Of a stretch of DNA of 64,000 bases, positions 54,194 to 63,608 are shown one piece after another; the first letter of the stretch is position 1, and each line of letters begins with the position of its first letter. The stretch is from the NCBI RefSeq assembly GCF_910580175.1, contig NZ_CAJTXD010000003.1:248001-312000 (forward strand), read 5' to 3'. A model generated the notes under the pieces. That model worked only from the letters and a program-made list of their open reading frames with translations, was not told where the DNA came from and searched no databases. The DNA comes from an uncultured Alistipes sp. Its GTDB lineage: Bacteria > Bacteroidota > Bacteroidia > Bacteroidales > Rikenellaceae. A program made the position numbers and the translations under genes.

Positions 54194-54201
54194 CGTTTTC
54201 G

Positions 54202-54276
<75 letters not shown>

Positions 54277-54280
54277 GTCT

Positions 54281-54300
54281 ATACGGCATGCGTGCCGTAT
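54281..54300. other. Perfect inverted repeat in the tRNA-His leader
   Basis: ATACGGCA-TGCG-TGCCGTAT, an 8-bp stem with a 4-base loop, between the tRNA promoter and the mature 5' end (4 bases away). It would form a hairpin in the precursor leader removed by RNase P. Confidence 0.7.
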
Positions 54301-54307
54301 CGGAGTG

Positions 54308-54339
54308 CAAATGTAATACACTTTTTCGCTTTTGCCAAA
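54308..54339 (-). promoter_or_regulatory. Consensus promoter of tRNA-His
   Basis: Minus strand TTTG (complement of 54336-54339), 20-base spacer, TACATTTG (complement of 54308-54315). Full consensus. Confidence 0.75.
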
Positions 54340-54376
54340 TAAAACGGGCGAAAAATCGAAATCGCCGTCCGCTGCA

Positions 54377-54512
54377 TGTCAAAATGACAGGCTGGTCTGT
54401 ATCTTTGTCAGCGCAAGGCCGGCGGAATCTGCCAAAAATGGGTTGGCACACCTCTTGATGGATAGCGAGTTGCAAACGGAGTCCGGATTGCGGAAGATGC
54501 GGAGTCCGGATT
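54377..54512 (+). promoter_or_regulatory. groESL control region
   Basis: Elements in order: perfect palindrome TGTCA-AAA-TGACA (54377-54389); housekeeping-type -7 box TATCTTTG (54400-54407); sigma-54-like TTGGCACACCTCTTGAT (54443-54459), with the GG-N10 spacing but GA in place of the -12 GC; and direct repeats CGGAGTCCGGATT at 54477-54489 and 54500-54512, 23 bases apart. No CIRCE element is seen. This fills the 315-base gap between tRNA-His and groES. Confidence 0.5.
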
Positions 54513-54591
54513 TGAGAGCCGGATCGCAAAAAGCCGGAAATAGAGTTTCGAATATCAAAGGAACATACATAACTTAACAATTGGAAAAACT

Positions 54592-56506
<1,915 letters not shown>

Positions 56507-56525
56507 CGGATTCCCGTTTTACGGT

Positions 56526-56567
56526 AAAACCCCGGTTTGCCTTTGGCAAACCGGGGTTTTGTTTTTT
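56526..56567. terminator. Terminator after groEL
   Basis: A perfect 16-bp stem AAAACCCCGGTTTGCC / GGCAAACCGGGGTTTT with a TTT loop and GTTTTTT after it. It also serves the converging anti-sigma gene. Confidence 0.92.
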
Positions 56568-56580
56568 CGGCAGGTTCGGA

Positions 56581-57873
56581 TCAGAGACCGCCGTCGACAA
56601 GCCAGCACTTTTCGGAATTGTCGTTGCGCAGGGCCAGCATCAGTTTTTCGGTTTTGCCGTTGGCCAGAAGGACTTTGCAGGGTACGAAGACGCCTGCATA
56701 CTGGCCCGAGCGTACCGCTTTGCCGATGGCGATGACCGCAAGTCCTCTGTAGTGCGTTTCGAGTTGCTTGCAGATGTCGGGACCATAGTAGTGGAGCGCT
56801 TCGTCGAGCAGCGTTTTGTCCCACGATCCCATTGCCCGCAGAATGCGGTTCGCCGCCTCTTCGGCCGATATATCGACCAGCTGCACTCCGGGAATGGGTG
56901 CGGCAAGGTCGATCCATCCGATATTTTCAGGAATGGCCGTCAGCGCTGCCCGGTCGACGAGTTCATCGTAGGCGATGGCGGTGCTTTCCAGCAGTACCGG
57001 GCGGCTGCCGTCCGGCAGAATGGCTGTGATGCGCAGGTCGAGCAGGCGGCCGCTCTCCTTGTCGAAACGATATTCGCGCAGGGTGTTCGATTCGGCGATG
57101 GAGCTGTTGAGCATGTAGTCGCTTCGGCTGAAGTCGCCCTGGGCCGGCATCGTAACGGTAAGCCGGACGCTTCCGTCTTCCTCGGCGATTTCGTACTTCG
57201 CTCCTTTCGTCCGGGAGGCCAGCGCCTGTTCGGCAAGCAGCAGCCGTTGCAGATCGAGCAGCAGTCCGAGTTCGCCTTCGGGATGGTAGTTGTCGGCCCG
57301 GCTGCACCACCCTTCCCCGGCATTCCGGAGCCACATGCGTGTCAATTCGCCGTCGCAGAGGGCCGTGCGGCCCGATTTCTCTATGCGCCAGCGCAGCGTG
57401 TCGCCGTATTCGACCGTTACGGTGCAGGGTATCGGCGGCAGCGCGGGGTCGGTGTAGGTAAAATTCTCGTGGGGTGCTGTCCGGATGCGGAGGGCGATGC
57501 GGAGCGTTTTCACGTCGTTCATCGCAGCTACGGCACATCCGAAGTGTTTGCGGGCGGCATAGGCCGGCGTGCGGACAGTGAGTAGGAGAACGCCGGCAAG
57601 GATCGTCGCAGCGGCCGCTACGGTGCCGAAGAGGCGGTGGAAGCGATTTCGACGGGGTCGTGCAGCCGATGCGGAGGCCGTCAGGATGCGGTTGCGCAGC
57701 TCGTCGGAGGGACGGGGATCGCTGCGTGGCGTAACGGCGTCGAGGGCTTCGTCCGCGGCCCGGAATTCGGCGGCGCACTGGGGGCATTGTTCCAGATGGT
57801 GCCGTTCTTCGTCGGTAAGGTTGCGGCCGTCGAGCAGATCGATGATACAATTTCGGAATTCAGTGCAATTCAT
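56581..57873 (-). CDS. Putative membrane anti-sigma factor with large periplasmic domain
   Basis: A 430-residue protein. The N-terminal zinc-binding anti-sigma motif (HHLEQCPQC, residues about 25-33, HxxxCxxC) precedes a transmembrane helix (LFGTVAAAATILAGVLLLTV, about 81-100). A 330-residue periplasmic domain follows. Part of it (TLRIALRIRTAPHENFTYTD and VEYGDTLRWRIEKSGRTALCD) resembles LolA/LolB-like or outer-membrane lipoprotein-sorting folds used by some anti-sigma sensors. It lies 81 bases after the sigma gene on the same strand, the normal arrangement for a sigma/anti-sigma pair. The ligand sensed is unknown. Confidence 0.8.
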   Translation of the reverse strand: MNCTEFRNCIIDLLDGRNLTDEERHHLEQCPQCAAEFRAADEALDAVTPRSDPRPSDELRNRILTASASAARPRRNRFHRLFGTVAAAATILAGVLLLTVRTPAYAARKHFGCAVAAMNDVKTLRIALRIRTAPHENFTYTDPALPPIPCTVTVEYGDTLRWRIEKSGRTALCDGELTRMWLRNAGEGWCSRADNYHPEGELGLLLDLQRLLLAEQALASRTKGAKYEIAEEDGSVRLTVTMPAQGDFSRSDYMLNSSIAESNTLREYRFDKESGRLLDLRITAILPDGSRPVLLESTAIAYDELVDRAALTAIPENIGWIDLAAPIPGVQLVDISAEEAANRILRAMGSWDKTLLDEALHYYGPDICKQLETHYRGLAVIAIGKAVRSGQYAGVFVPCKVLLANGKTEKLMLALRNDNSEKCWLVDGGL

Positions 57874-57954
57874 GGTTTCGGTTTTTACAGATTCGTTTTC
57901 ATGCGGCTTTTCTTGCTTCGAGATGACCCGGGCCTGCCCGGATCTGTGTTCGGC

Positions 57955-58449
57955 TTAGAAAAGGTTCGCCATTTTTTTTAGTTTTTCGATGCCGCTGCCG
58001 AAGCGGGATTTGACGGTCGAGACCGGACATCGGAGCACCTCGGCGATCTCCGTGAAGCGGAGCGACGCGTAGGTGTGCAGGCGGATCGTCTCGGCCTGTT
58101 CGGGCGGGAGCTTGTCGAGGAGTGCTTCGATTCGTCGGGCTTCTTCGTGAGCTTCGCGTTCTTCGGCGCTTTCGTCGGAGGGGGCCGTCAGCTGGTCGAG
58201 CGGCACCAGGGGCGTTCGTCGCCGTCGCCGGTCGCAGCAACCGTTGCTTACCATCCGAAAGAGGTAGGCACGCGGGTGGCCGACGGTACGTTCGGGCCTG
58301 GATGCCCATTTCAGAAAGGCATCCTGTACGACATCTTCGGCATCCATGCGCGATCCCAACCGGAAAAAGGCGAAGCGGAAGAGCGGCTCGCGGCAGCTGT
58401 CGACCAGTTCCTCCAGTTCCTTGAGGCATTCGGGGGTGTGGTTTTTCAT
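57955..58449 (-). CDS. ECF-type RNA polymerase sigma factor
   Basis: A 164-residue sigma factor. Region 2 has EELVDSCREPLFRFAFFRLG and DAEDVVQDAFLKWASRPERT, with VGHPRAYLFRMVSNGCCDRRRR. Region 4 has LPPEQAETIRLHTYASLRFTE and PVSTVKSRFGSGIEKLKKM. The ATG at 58449 is chosen over a 44-residue longer frame that would run into the terminator hairpin at 58509-58535. The next gene encodes its probable anti-sigma factor. Confidence 0.9.
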   Translation of the reverse strand: MKNHTPECLKELEELVDSCREPLFRFAFFRLGSRMDAEDVVQDAFLKWASRPERTVGHPRAYLFRMVSNGCCDRRRRRTPLVPLDQLTAPSDESAEEREAHEEARRIEALLDKLPPEQAETIRLHTYASLRFTEIAEVLRCPVSTVKSRFGSGIEKLKKMANLF

Positions 58450-58508
58450 GGTTTTCGTTTTTTTACGCGCGTTTGTAAATAAGACGCGGGAAAAGGGAAA
58501 AAGACGAA

Positions 58509-58535
58509 AAAACGCAGGATTTTTTCCTGCGTTTT
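58509..58535 (-). terminator. Terminator of the bamD-to-nucleotidyltransferase unit
   Basis: Stem AAAACGCAGGA / TCCTGCGTTTT (11 bp) with a T5 loop; on the minus strand it is followed by T-rich sequence (complement of GACGAAAAA). Confidence 0.75.
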
Positions 58536-58585
58536 CGATCGGAATCGGCTGCGGCGGGTTCTTACGACGGTGTGGCCGCATCGGG

Positions 58586-59200
58586 TCATTCGGCCTGCGA
58601 TTCCCGGGATTCTTCCGGCATCCATTCGATGATTCCGTCCAACGGATGCCCCGCCAGCCATTCTTCGAACTGCGGCCAGGTGCTCACGCTGTCGCGCAGC
58701 ACGGCCATGTAGTAGGCTATGCCGGGAATCTTCCGCTCGTCGGGCGTTTCGTATTTGAGCCGCAGGATGGTCGTGCGGGCTTCCTCGGTCAGGGCGGCCG
58801 TTATGCGGTCGGCCATGCTTTCGAACCAGCCGTCCCATGGCGACCCGGCCTGCATGTGGATCATGTCGATCTGCCACGTCCGTTCCTCTTCGTCTTCGTA
58901 CCAGGCGTGCCATTCGAGACAATGGTCGGGTGCGTCGAGCAGGTTGGCGAATTCGATGCGGCGGATGCGGGCGTTTTCCGCCAGACGGGCGATGGCGGCG
59001 AAACTCTCCGACAGACGCAGTTGGGGCGAGTAGATGTGGTAGTCGATGTCGCGGTGTTTGACCAGCAGGCCCATGCGGAGCGAGCCGACGAGCCGCGGTT
59101 CGGCGCCTGCGGAACGCCAGATTTCCTCCAGCCGGAGTTCGCGGATGATTGCGTGCGCGCGCTGCCGGTTCGCAGCCGCGAGTTCGAGGATCGGTTTCAT
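58586..59200 (-). CDS. Nucleotidyltransferase-fold protein of unknown target
   Basis: A 204-residue protein with a nucleotidyltransferase active-site pattern: LVGSLRMGLLVKHRDID near residues 37-53, giving a GS...DxD-like metal site, and a later acidic strand ERTWQIDMIHMQAG. Remaining segments (EFANLLDAPDHCLEWHAWY, ILRLKYETPDERKIPGIAYY) are conserved in look but not recognised. Possible substrates include tRNA, proteins or antibiotics; nothing decides this. It is the last gene of the recN transcript, 17 bases after recN, so it is not part of a toxin-antitoxin pair here. Confidence 0.7.
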   Translation of the reverse strand: MKPILELAAANRQRAHAIIRELRLEEIWRSAGAEPRLVGSLRMGLLVKHRDIDYHIYSPQLRLSESFAAIARLAENARIRRIEFANLLDAPDHCLEWHAWYEDEEERTWQIDMIHMQAGSPWDGWFESMADRITAALTEEARTTILRLKYETPDERKIPGIAYYMAVLRDSVSTWPQFEEWLAGHPLDGIIEWMPEESRESQAE

Positions 59201-59217
59201 GCGGGGGAGCGGTTTGT

Positions 59218-60855
59218 CTAACCTAATAGAATGCGGGCCTGGGCCAGTGCGGCATCGGTTATGGTGTTGCCCGAGAGCATCTTGGCGATTTCGGTAACGC
59301 GTTCCTCGTCCGTCAGCCGAGCCACCGAGGTGCGTCCTGCCTGCTTCGAGACGACGAAGTGGGCCGAGCCTTTCGAGGCCACCTGCGGCAGGTGGGTGAT
59401 GTCGACCACCTGCATTGTGGCGGAGAGCTGGGCGATGATCTCGCCCATGGCGTCGGCTATGCGGCCAGAAACGCCGGTGTCGATCTCGTCGAAGATGATC
59501 GTAGGCAGCTGCATACGGCTGGCCAACAGGGACTTGAGTGCCAGCATCACGCGCGATAACTCGCCGCCTGAGGCGATTTTTTCTATCGGCTGGGGCTTGG
59601 CGCCGCGGTTGGACGAGAAAAGGAATTCCACTTCGTCGGCGCCTGTGCGGCCGAGGTCGGTCGGGACGATCGTCGTTTCGAACACGGTTTCGGGCATGCC
59701 CAGGCGGGCCAGCGTGGCGCAGATGCTCTTGGCGAATGCCGGGGCCGCCTTGGTGCGGGCCTTGCGGAGCCGCTCGGCCAGCGTCTCGGTTTGGGTGCGG
59801 GCCTGCTGCAAGGCTTCTTCGGCCGCTGCGATTTCGTCGCTGCCATGGACGATGGCGGCAAGCTGCGCCGTACTCCGGTCGCGCAGGGCGATGAGCGCGG
59901 CTTCGTTGGCCACGCGGTGCTTCTGTTGCAGGGCGATGAGCGTGTCGAGCCGGGTCGAGAGTTTGGCCAGACGCGCCGGATCGGCGTCGATGCGTTCGCT
60001 CTCGCCGGCCGCCGAGCGGGCGATGTCTTTCAGCTCCTCGATCGCCGAGCGGATGCGTGCGGCATATTCTTCGGCCGCAGGATAGTGGGTTCGGATGTGG
60101 CTCAACGCCGTCTCGGCCGTTTTCAGTTGCGGCAGTACGCCTGTTTCGTCGGTGTCCAGCGCGTTGCGCAGGCCGGTAAGGGCCTCGCCGATGCGGTCGG
60201 CGTTCTCCAGTACGGCCAATTCTTCTTCGATCTCGGCCTGCTCGCCGGCACGCAGGTTGGCGGCCGTCAGTTCTTCGGTCTGGAAGCGCAGCCACTCTTC
60301 GTTGCGGCGTCCCTCCTCGGCAGCTTCGCGCAGCGCGGCGAGGTGTTGTTTCAACTCGTTGAGCTGTTTATATTGCGCGGCATATTGCGTCCGTATTTCA
60401 CTATTTCCTGCTATCGTGTCGAGGGCCGATATGCGGAACTCCTCCGACGAGAGGATCAGATTCTGATGTTGCGAATGGATGTCGATCAGCCGGGTGCCCA
60501 ACTCGCGCAGCAGGGTCAGCTGCACGGGCAGGTCGTTGATGAACGAGCGGCTTTTGCCTGCCGGCGTGAGGATGCGCGTGAGAGTGGTCTGCGGGGCGTA
60601 GTCGAGGTCGTTTTCCTCGAAAAACGGCTCCAGGCCGCGGCCCGTGAGGTCGAACGTTCCCTCTACCACGCAGTTGCGCGCGGTGTCCTTGACGGCCGAA
60701 AGATCGCTGCGGGCGCCCAGCAGCAGCCCCAGCGCGCCCAGCAGGATCGATTTGCCTGCGCCTGTCTCGCCCGTGATGATGTTCAGGTGCGGGTCGGGTT
60801 CCAGAACGAGCGAGTCGATCAAGGCGTAGTTTTCGACCGAAAGGCGGCGTAACAT
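59218..60855 (-). CDS. recN: DNA repair protein RecN
   Basis: RecN, 545 residues, is an SMC-like ATPase in double-strand break repair. Walker A is GETGAGKSILLGALGLLLGA (residues about 34-53), followed by long coiled-coil arms (about 150-360). The ABC signature is in KIASGGELSRVMLALKSLL and Walker B in PTIIFDEIDTGVSGRIADAM. The end has DITHLPQVASKGSAHFVVSK and LSGNTITDAALAQARILLG. It follows coaBC by 7 bases. Confidence 0.96.
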   Translation of the reverse strand: MLRRLSVENYALIDSLVLEPDPHLNIITGETGAGKSILLGALGLLLGARSDLSAVKDTARNCVVEGTFDLTGRGLEPFFEENDLDYAPQTTLTRILTPAGKSRSFINDLPVQLTLLRELGTRLIDIHSQHQNLILSSEEFRISALDTIAGNSEIRTQYAAQYKQLNELKQHLAALREAAEEGRRNEEWLRFQTEELTAANLRAGEQAEIEEELAVLENADRIGEALTGLRNALDTDETGVLPQLKTAETALSHIRTHYPAAEEYAARIRSAIEELKDIARSAAGESERIDADPARLAKLSTRLDTLIALQQKHRVANEAALIALRDRSTAQLAAIVHGSDEIAAAEEALQQARTQTETLAERLRKARTKAAPAFAKSICATLARLGMPETVFETTIVPTDLGRTGADEVEFLFSSNRGAKPQPIEKIASGGELSRVMLALKSLLASRMQLPTIIFDEIDTGVSGRIADAMGEIIAQLSATMQVVDITHLPQVASKGSAHFVVSKQAGRTSVARLTDEERVTEIAKMLSGNTITDAALAQARILLG

Positions 60856-60862
60856 GGCGGGA

Positions 60863-62161
60863 TTATTTTAGCAGGGATTCGATTTTCTGTGCGATGTGCG
60901 CGGCGACCTCGGTTTTGGCCATCAACGGCAACTCTTGGCGGCCGCCGCGGTCGATGAACGTCACTTTGTTGGTGTCGACGCCGAAGCCGGCCCCGGCATC
61001 GCGCAGGGAGTTGAGCACGATGAAATCGAAATTCTTCCGGGCGAGTTTCGCCTCGGCGTTGCTTTGCTCGTGGTCGGTTTCCAGCGCGAAGCCGACCAGC
61101 AGGCGGCTGCCTTTGCGGGCGCCCAGATGGGCGGCGATGTCGCGCGTGCGGCGCAGCGTGAGAGTCAGTTCGCCGTTGTCTTTCTTGATTTTCACGTCCG
61201 AAACTTCGGCGGGTGTATAGTCGGCCACGGCGGCGCACATGACGGCTCCGTCGGCCTCGGCGAATGCGTCGACCGCAGCATCAAACATCTCGTCGGCCGA
61301 CACGACGTCGCGCCGTTCGACGCCCGCGGGGGTGGGCAGCGCAGTGGGGCCGCTCACAAGCACCACTGCGGCGCCTCGCCGGGCCAGCTCGCCGGCGATG
61401 GCGTATCCCATCTTGCCGGTCGAACGGTTGGAGATGAACCGCACCGGATCGATGGCCTCGACCGTAGCGCCGGCCGTGACTACGAAGCGCTTGCCGAGCA
61501 GCGGCCCGGCCGAAGAAGCATGCGGTGCAGAACCCGAATTCCCGAGCGATCCCTCGGAGGGGTTTCTTTCGGGGGCGTCGTTCCCGGGAGCCTGTGAAAA
61601 CAGCGTGTGCAGAAAGGCAGCTATCTCTTCCGGCTCGGCCATGCGTCCTTTGCCCACCAGACCGCTCGCCAATTCGCCTTCGGCGGGTTCGACGATCGCC
61701 ACGCCCCGTCGGGCGAGCGCTTGCAGGTTCTCCTGCGTCGCGGCATGGGCATACATGTCCAAATCCATGGCGGGGGCCACGACGACGGGACACCGGGCCG
61801 AAAGATAGGTGGTCAGAAGCAGGTTGTCGGCGATGCCGGCGCACATCTTGGCCAGCGTATTGGCAGTAGCCGGGGCGATCAGAAAACAATCGGCCCATTC
61901 GCCGAGCGAGACATGGGAGTGCCAGGCGCCGTTTTCGGGGTCGAAGAACTCGACCAGAATCGGGTTTTTCGATAGCGTGGCCATCGTCAGCGGAGTGATG
62001 AACTGTTTGGCCAGAGGCGTCATGACCACGCGCACCTCGGCGCCGGCTGTCTTCAGCAGACGGCAGAGTGCGGCCGCCTTGTAGGCGGCGATGCTCCCTG
62101 TGATGCCCAACAGAATGCGGCGTCCCCGGAGTGCAGGATATGCGGTTCGCTCGGTCTGCAT
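60863..62161 (-). CDS. coaBC: Bifunctional phosphopantothenoylcysteine decarboxylase/synthetase
   Basis: CoaBC (Dfp), 432 residues, performs two steps of CoA synthesis. The CoaC flavoprotein half has ILLGITGSIAAYKAAALCRLL, the catalytic His in ENGAWHSHVSLGEWAD and LIAPATANTLAKMCAGIADN. The CoaB half starts at FVVTAGATVEAIDPVRFISNRSTGKMGYAIA. CoaB segments SDVKIKKDNGELTLTL and LVGFALETD follow. An insert of about 30 low-complexity residues (ERNPSEGSLGNSGSAP) separates the halves. Confidence 0.96.
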   Translation of the reverse strand: MQTERTAYPALRGRRILLGITGSIAAYKAAALCRLLKTAGAEVRVVMTPLAKQFITPLTMATLSKNPILVEFFDPENGAWHSHVSLGEWADCFLIAPATANTLAKMCAGIADNLLLTTYLSARCPVVVAPAMDLDMYAHAATQENLQALARRGVAIVEPAEGELASGLVGKGRMAEPEEIAAFLHTLFSQAPGNDAPERNPSEGSLGNSGSAPHASSAGPLLGKRFVVTAGATVEAIDPVRFISNRSTGKMGYAIAGELARRGAAVVLVSGPTALPTPAGVERRDVVSADEMFDAAVDAFAEADGAVMCAAVADYTPAEVSDVKIKKDNGELTLTLRRTRDIAAHLGARKGSRLLVGFALETDHEQSNAEAKLARKNFDFIVLNSLRDAGAGFGVDTNKVTFIDRGGRQELPLMAKTEVAAHIAQKIESLLK

Positions 62162-62177
62162 GCGGATGGGGGCGGAA

Positions 62178-62504
62178 CTATGCTTCCGCCTCGGGCTTGT
62201 TCTCCTTGTAGAAAAGTTCGTCGTCGAGGAACTCCTCCGTGGCGATGATCACGGGTTTGGGCAGCCGCTCGTAATAGCGCGAAATCTCGATCTGCTCGCG
62301 GTTCTCGAAGGTCTCCTCCATCGTGTCGGTGGGCGAGGAGAAGTCGGCCAGCTTGCGGTTGAGTTCGGTCTTCAACTCGGTCGAAATCTGGTTGGCGCGG
62401 CGGGCGATGATGTTGACGGTTTCGTAGATGTTGCCCGTCTCCTTGTCCAGGTCGACCAATTTGCGGGTAACGGTGTTGTTGGGAATGTTCTTCTTGATTT
62501 CCAT
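62178..62504 (-). CDS. rpoZ: DNA-directed RNA polymerase omega subunit, Bacteroidetes type
   Basis: A 108-residue protein matching the Bacteroidetes omega form: NTVTRKLVDLDKETGNIYET, VNIIARRANQISTELKTELNRKL, and the C-terminal ENREQIEISRYYERLPKP. The RRANQI segment corresponds to the classical omega core. The open frame runs on upstream through bamD, but the ATG at 62504 is the family start. It sits between bamD and coaBC, the order usual in this phylum. Confidence 0.88.
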   Translation of the reverse strand: MEIKKNIPNNTVTRKLVDLDKETGNIYETVNIIARRANQISTELKTELNRKLADFSSPTDTMEETFENREQIEISRYYERLPKPVIIATEEFLDDELFYKENKPEAEA

Positions 62505-62506
62505 CG

Positions 62507-63325
62507 TTATATGTTGTTTTCTTTGTTGTTGCGATCCAGAAAATCCCGTGCGTGCTGGGCCATGCGCTCCGCTTCTTTCATGCGGGGCGACTCGGGATAG
62601 GCCTCCTTGAACGAGAGGTAGGAGTCCAGCATCGCCAGATAACGGTCGGTCTGTTTCGAAGCGATCGAGTTGCTGGCGAAACGGTAGCCGGCGTCGACGA
62701 TCAAAAACATGATCTCCTCGCGCCGTTTGCTTTCGGGGTGCTCCTTCAAGGCGTTCTTCAGTGCTGTGATGGCTGCGTTGTAACGCCCGATCTTGTAATA
62801 GGTGTAGGCGTTGAGGTAGGCCTTTTCTTGCAGTCGTTCGGTCAGCTCGTCGTTGATTTTCAGAAAGTTGTCCGTATATTGGCTGTCGGGATAGTGCGAG
62901 ATGAACTCGTTGATGGCGATCAGCGCCTGCTGGGTCATCGTCTGGTCGCGCGAGGGGCCGGGCGCAAGATAGTAGAAACACATGACGTACATCCCCTCGG
63001 CTTCCTCGATGAAGACGCTGCGGCCGAACTTGCGGCGGAACTCGTCCAGGAGCATCGATGCGGCATCGTAATCGCGGCTCTTGAATTTGCAGCGGGCGTT
63101 GAAATAGGAGATCGAATCTTCGCGCTGCGTGCCGATATAGTAGTGCTGCGCCCCTTCGAAAAGCGTCGAGGCACGCTGCCACTTCTCCTTGTCGTAGTAC
63201 TCCAGCGCCTTGGAGTAGATGCGGTCGGGCTGTCCGCTTTTGAGCAGGGCGTTCATGCCGCTGCACCCGCTGAAAATGACCGCGATGGCCAGGACGCAAA
63301 GGGCGTGTGTGAATGTTTGCTTCAT
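62507..63325 (-). CDS. bamD: Outer-membrane assembly lipoprotein BamD
   Basis: BamD, 272 residues, works with BamA in barrel assembly. The signal peptide ends in lipobox VIFSGC (Cys about residue 21), and the rest consists of TPR-like helical pairs. Among these are RIYSKALEYYDKEKWQRASTL, YDAASMLLDEFRRKFGRS and YTYYKIGRYNAAITALKNAL. Family length is typical. It heads a unit with rpoZ (2-base gap), coaBC, recN and a nucleotidyltransferase, driven from a consensus promoter. Confidence 0.92.
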   Translation of the reverse strand: MKQTFTHALCVLAIAVIFSGCSGMNALLKSGQPDRIYSKALEYYDKEKWQRASTLFEGAQHYYIGTQREDSISYFNARCKFKSRDYDAASMLLDEFRRKFGRSVFIEEAEGMYVMCFYYLAPGPSRDQTMTQQALIAINEFISHYPDSQYTDNFLKINDELTERLQEKAYLNAYTYYKIGRYNAAITALKNALKEHPESKRREEIMFLIVDAGYRFASNSIASKQTDRYLAMLDSYLSFKEAYPESPRMKEAERMAQHARDFLDRNNKENNI

Positions 63326-63354
63326 CGAAGAATCTGTTACGGCGCTTTATCGCG

Positions 63355-63386
63355 CAAAGTTACTCAATAAATCGGGGAATTGCAAA
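63355..63386 (-). promoter_or_regulatory. Consensus promoter of the bamD unit
   Basis: Minus strand TTTG (complement of 63383-63386), 20-base spacer, TAACTTTG (complement of 63355-63362). Leader about 25 bases. Confidence 0.8.
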
Positions 63387-63608
63387 AATAAATGCGACGG
63401 CATGGATTCCGCACCGTTGTGCGCAGAGACGCGGCACGTCCCGACACCAACGGCGAAGATGCCGATTTATTGTGCGTAGAGGGCGGGCAAATGGGTGCAG
63501 AGGAGAGGTAGGCGCAGTTGTTCGGGACCGCTTGGAGCCGGGCTGGGGCGATTCGGTGCGGGGCCGGTGGGTTTGCGAGCGATATGTTGAGACGGGTGTT
63601 ACGATCTT

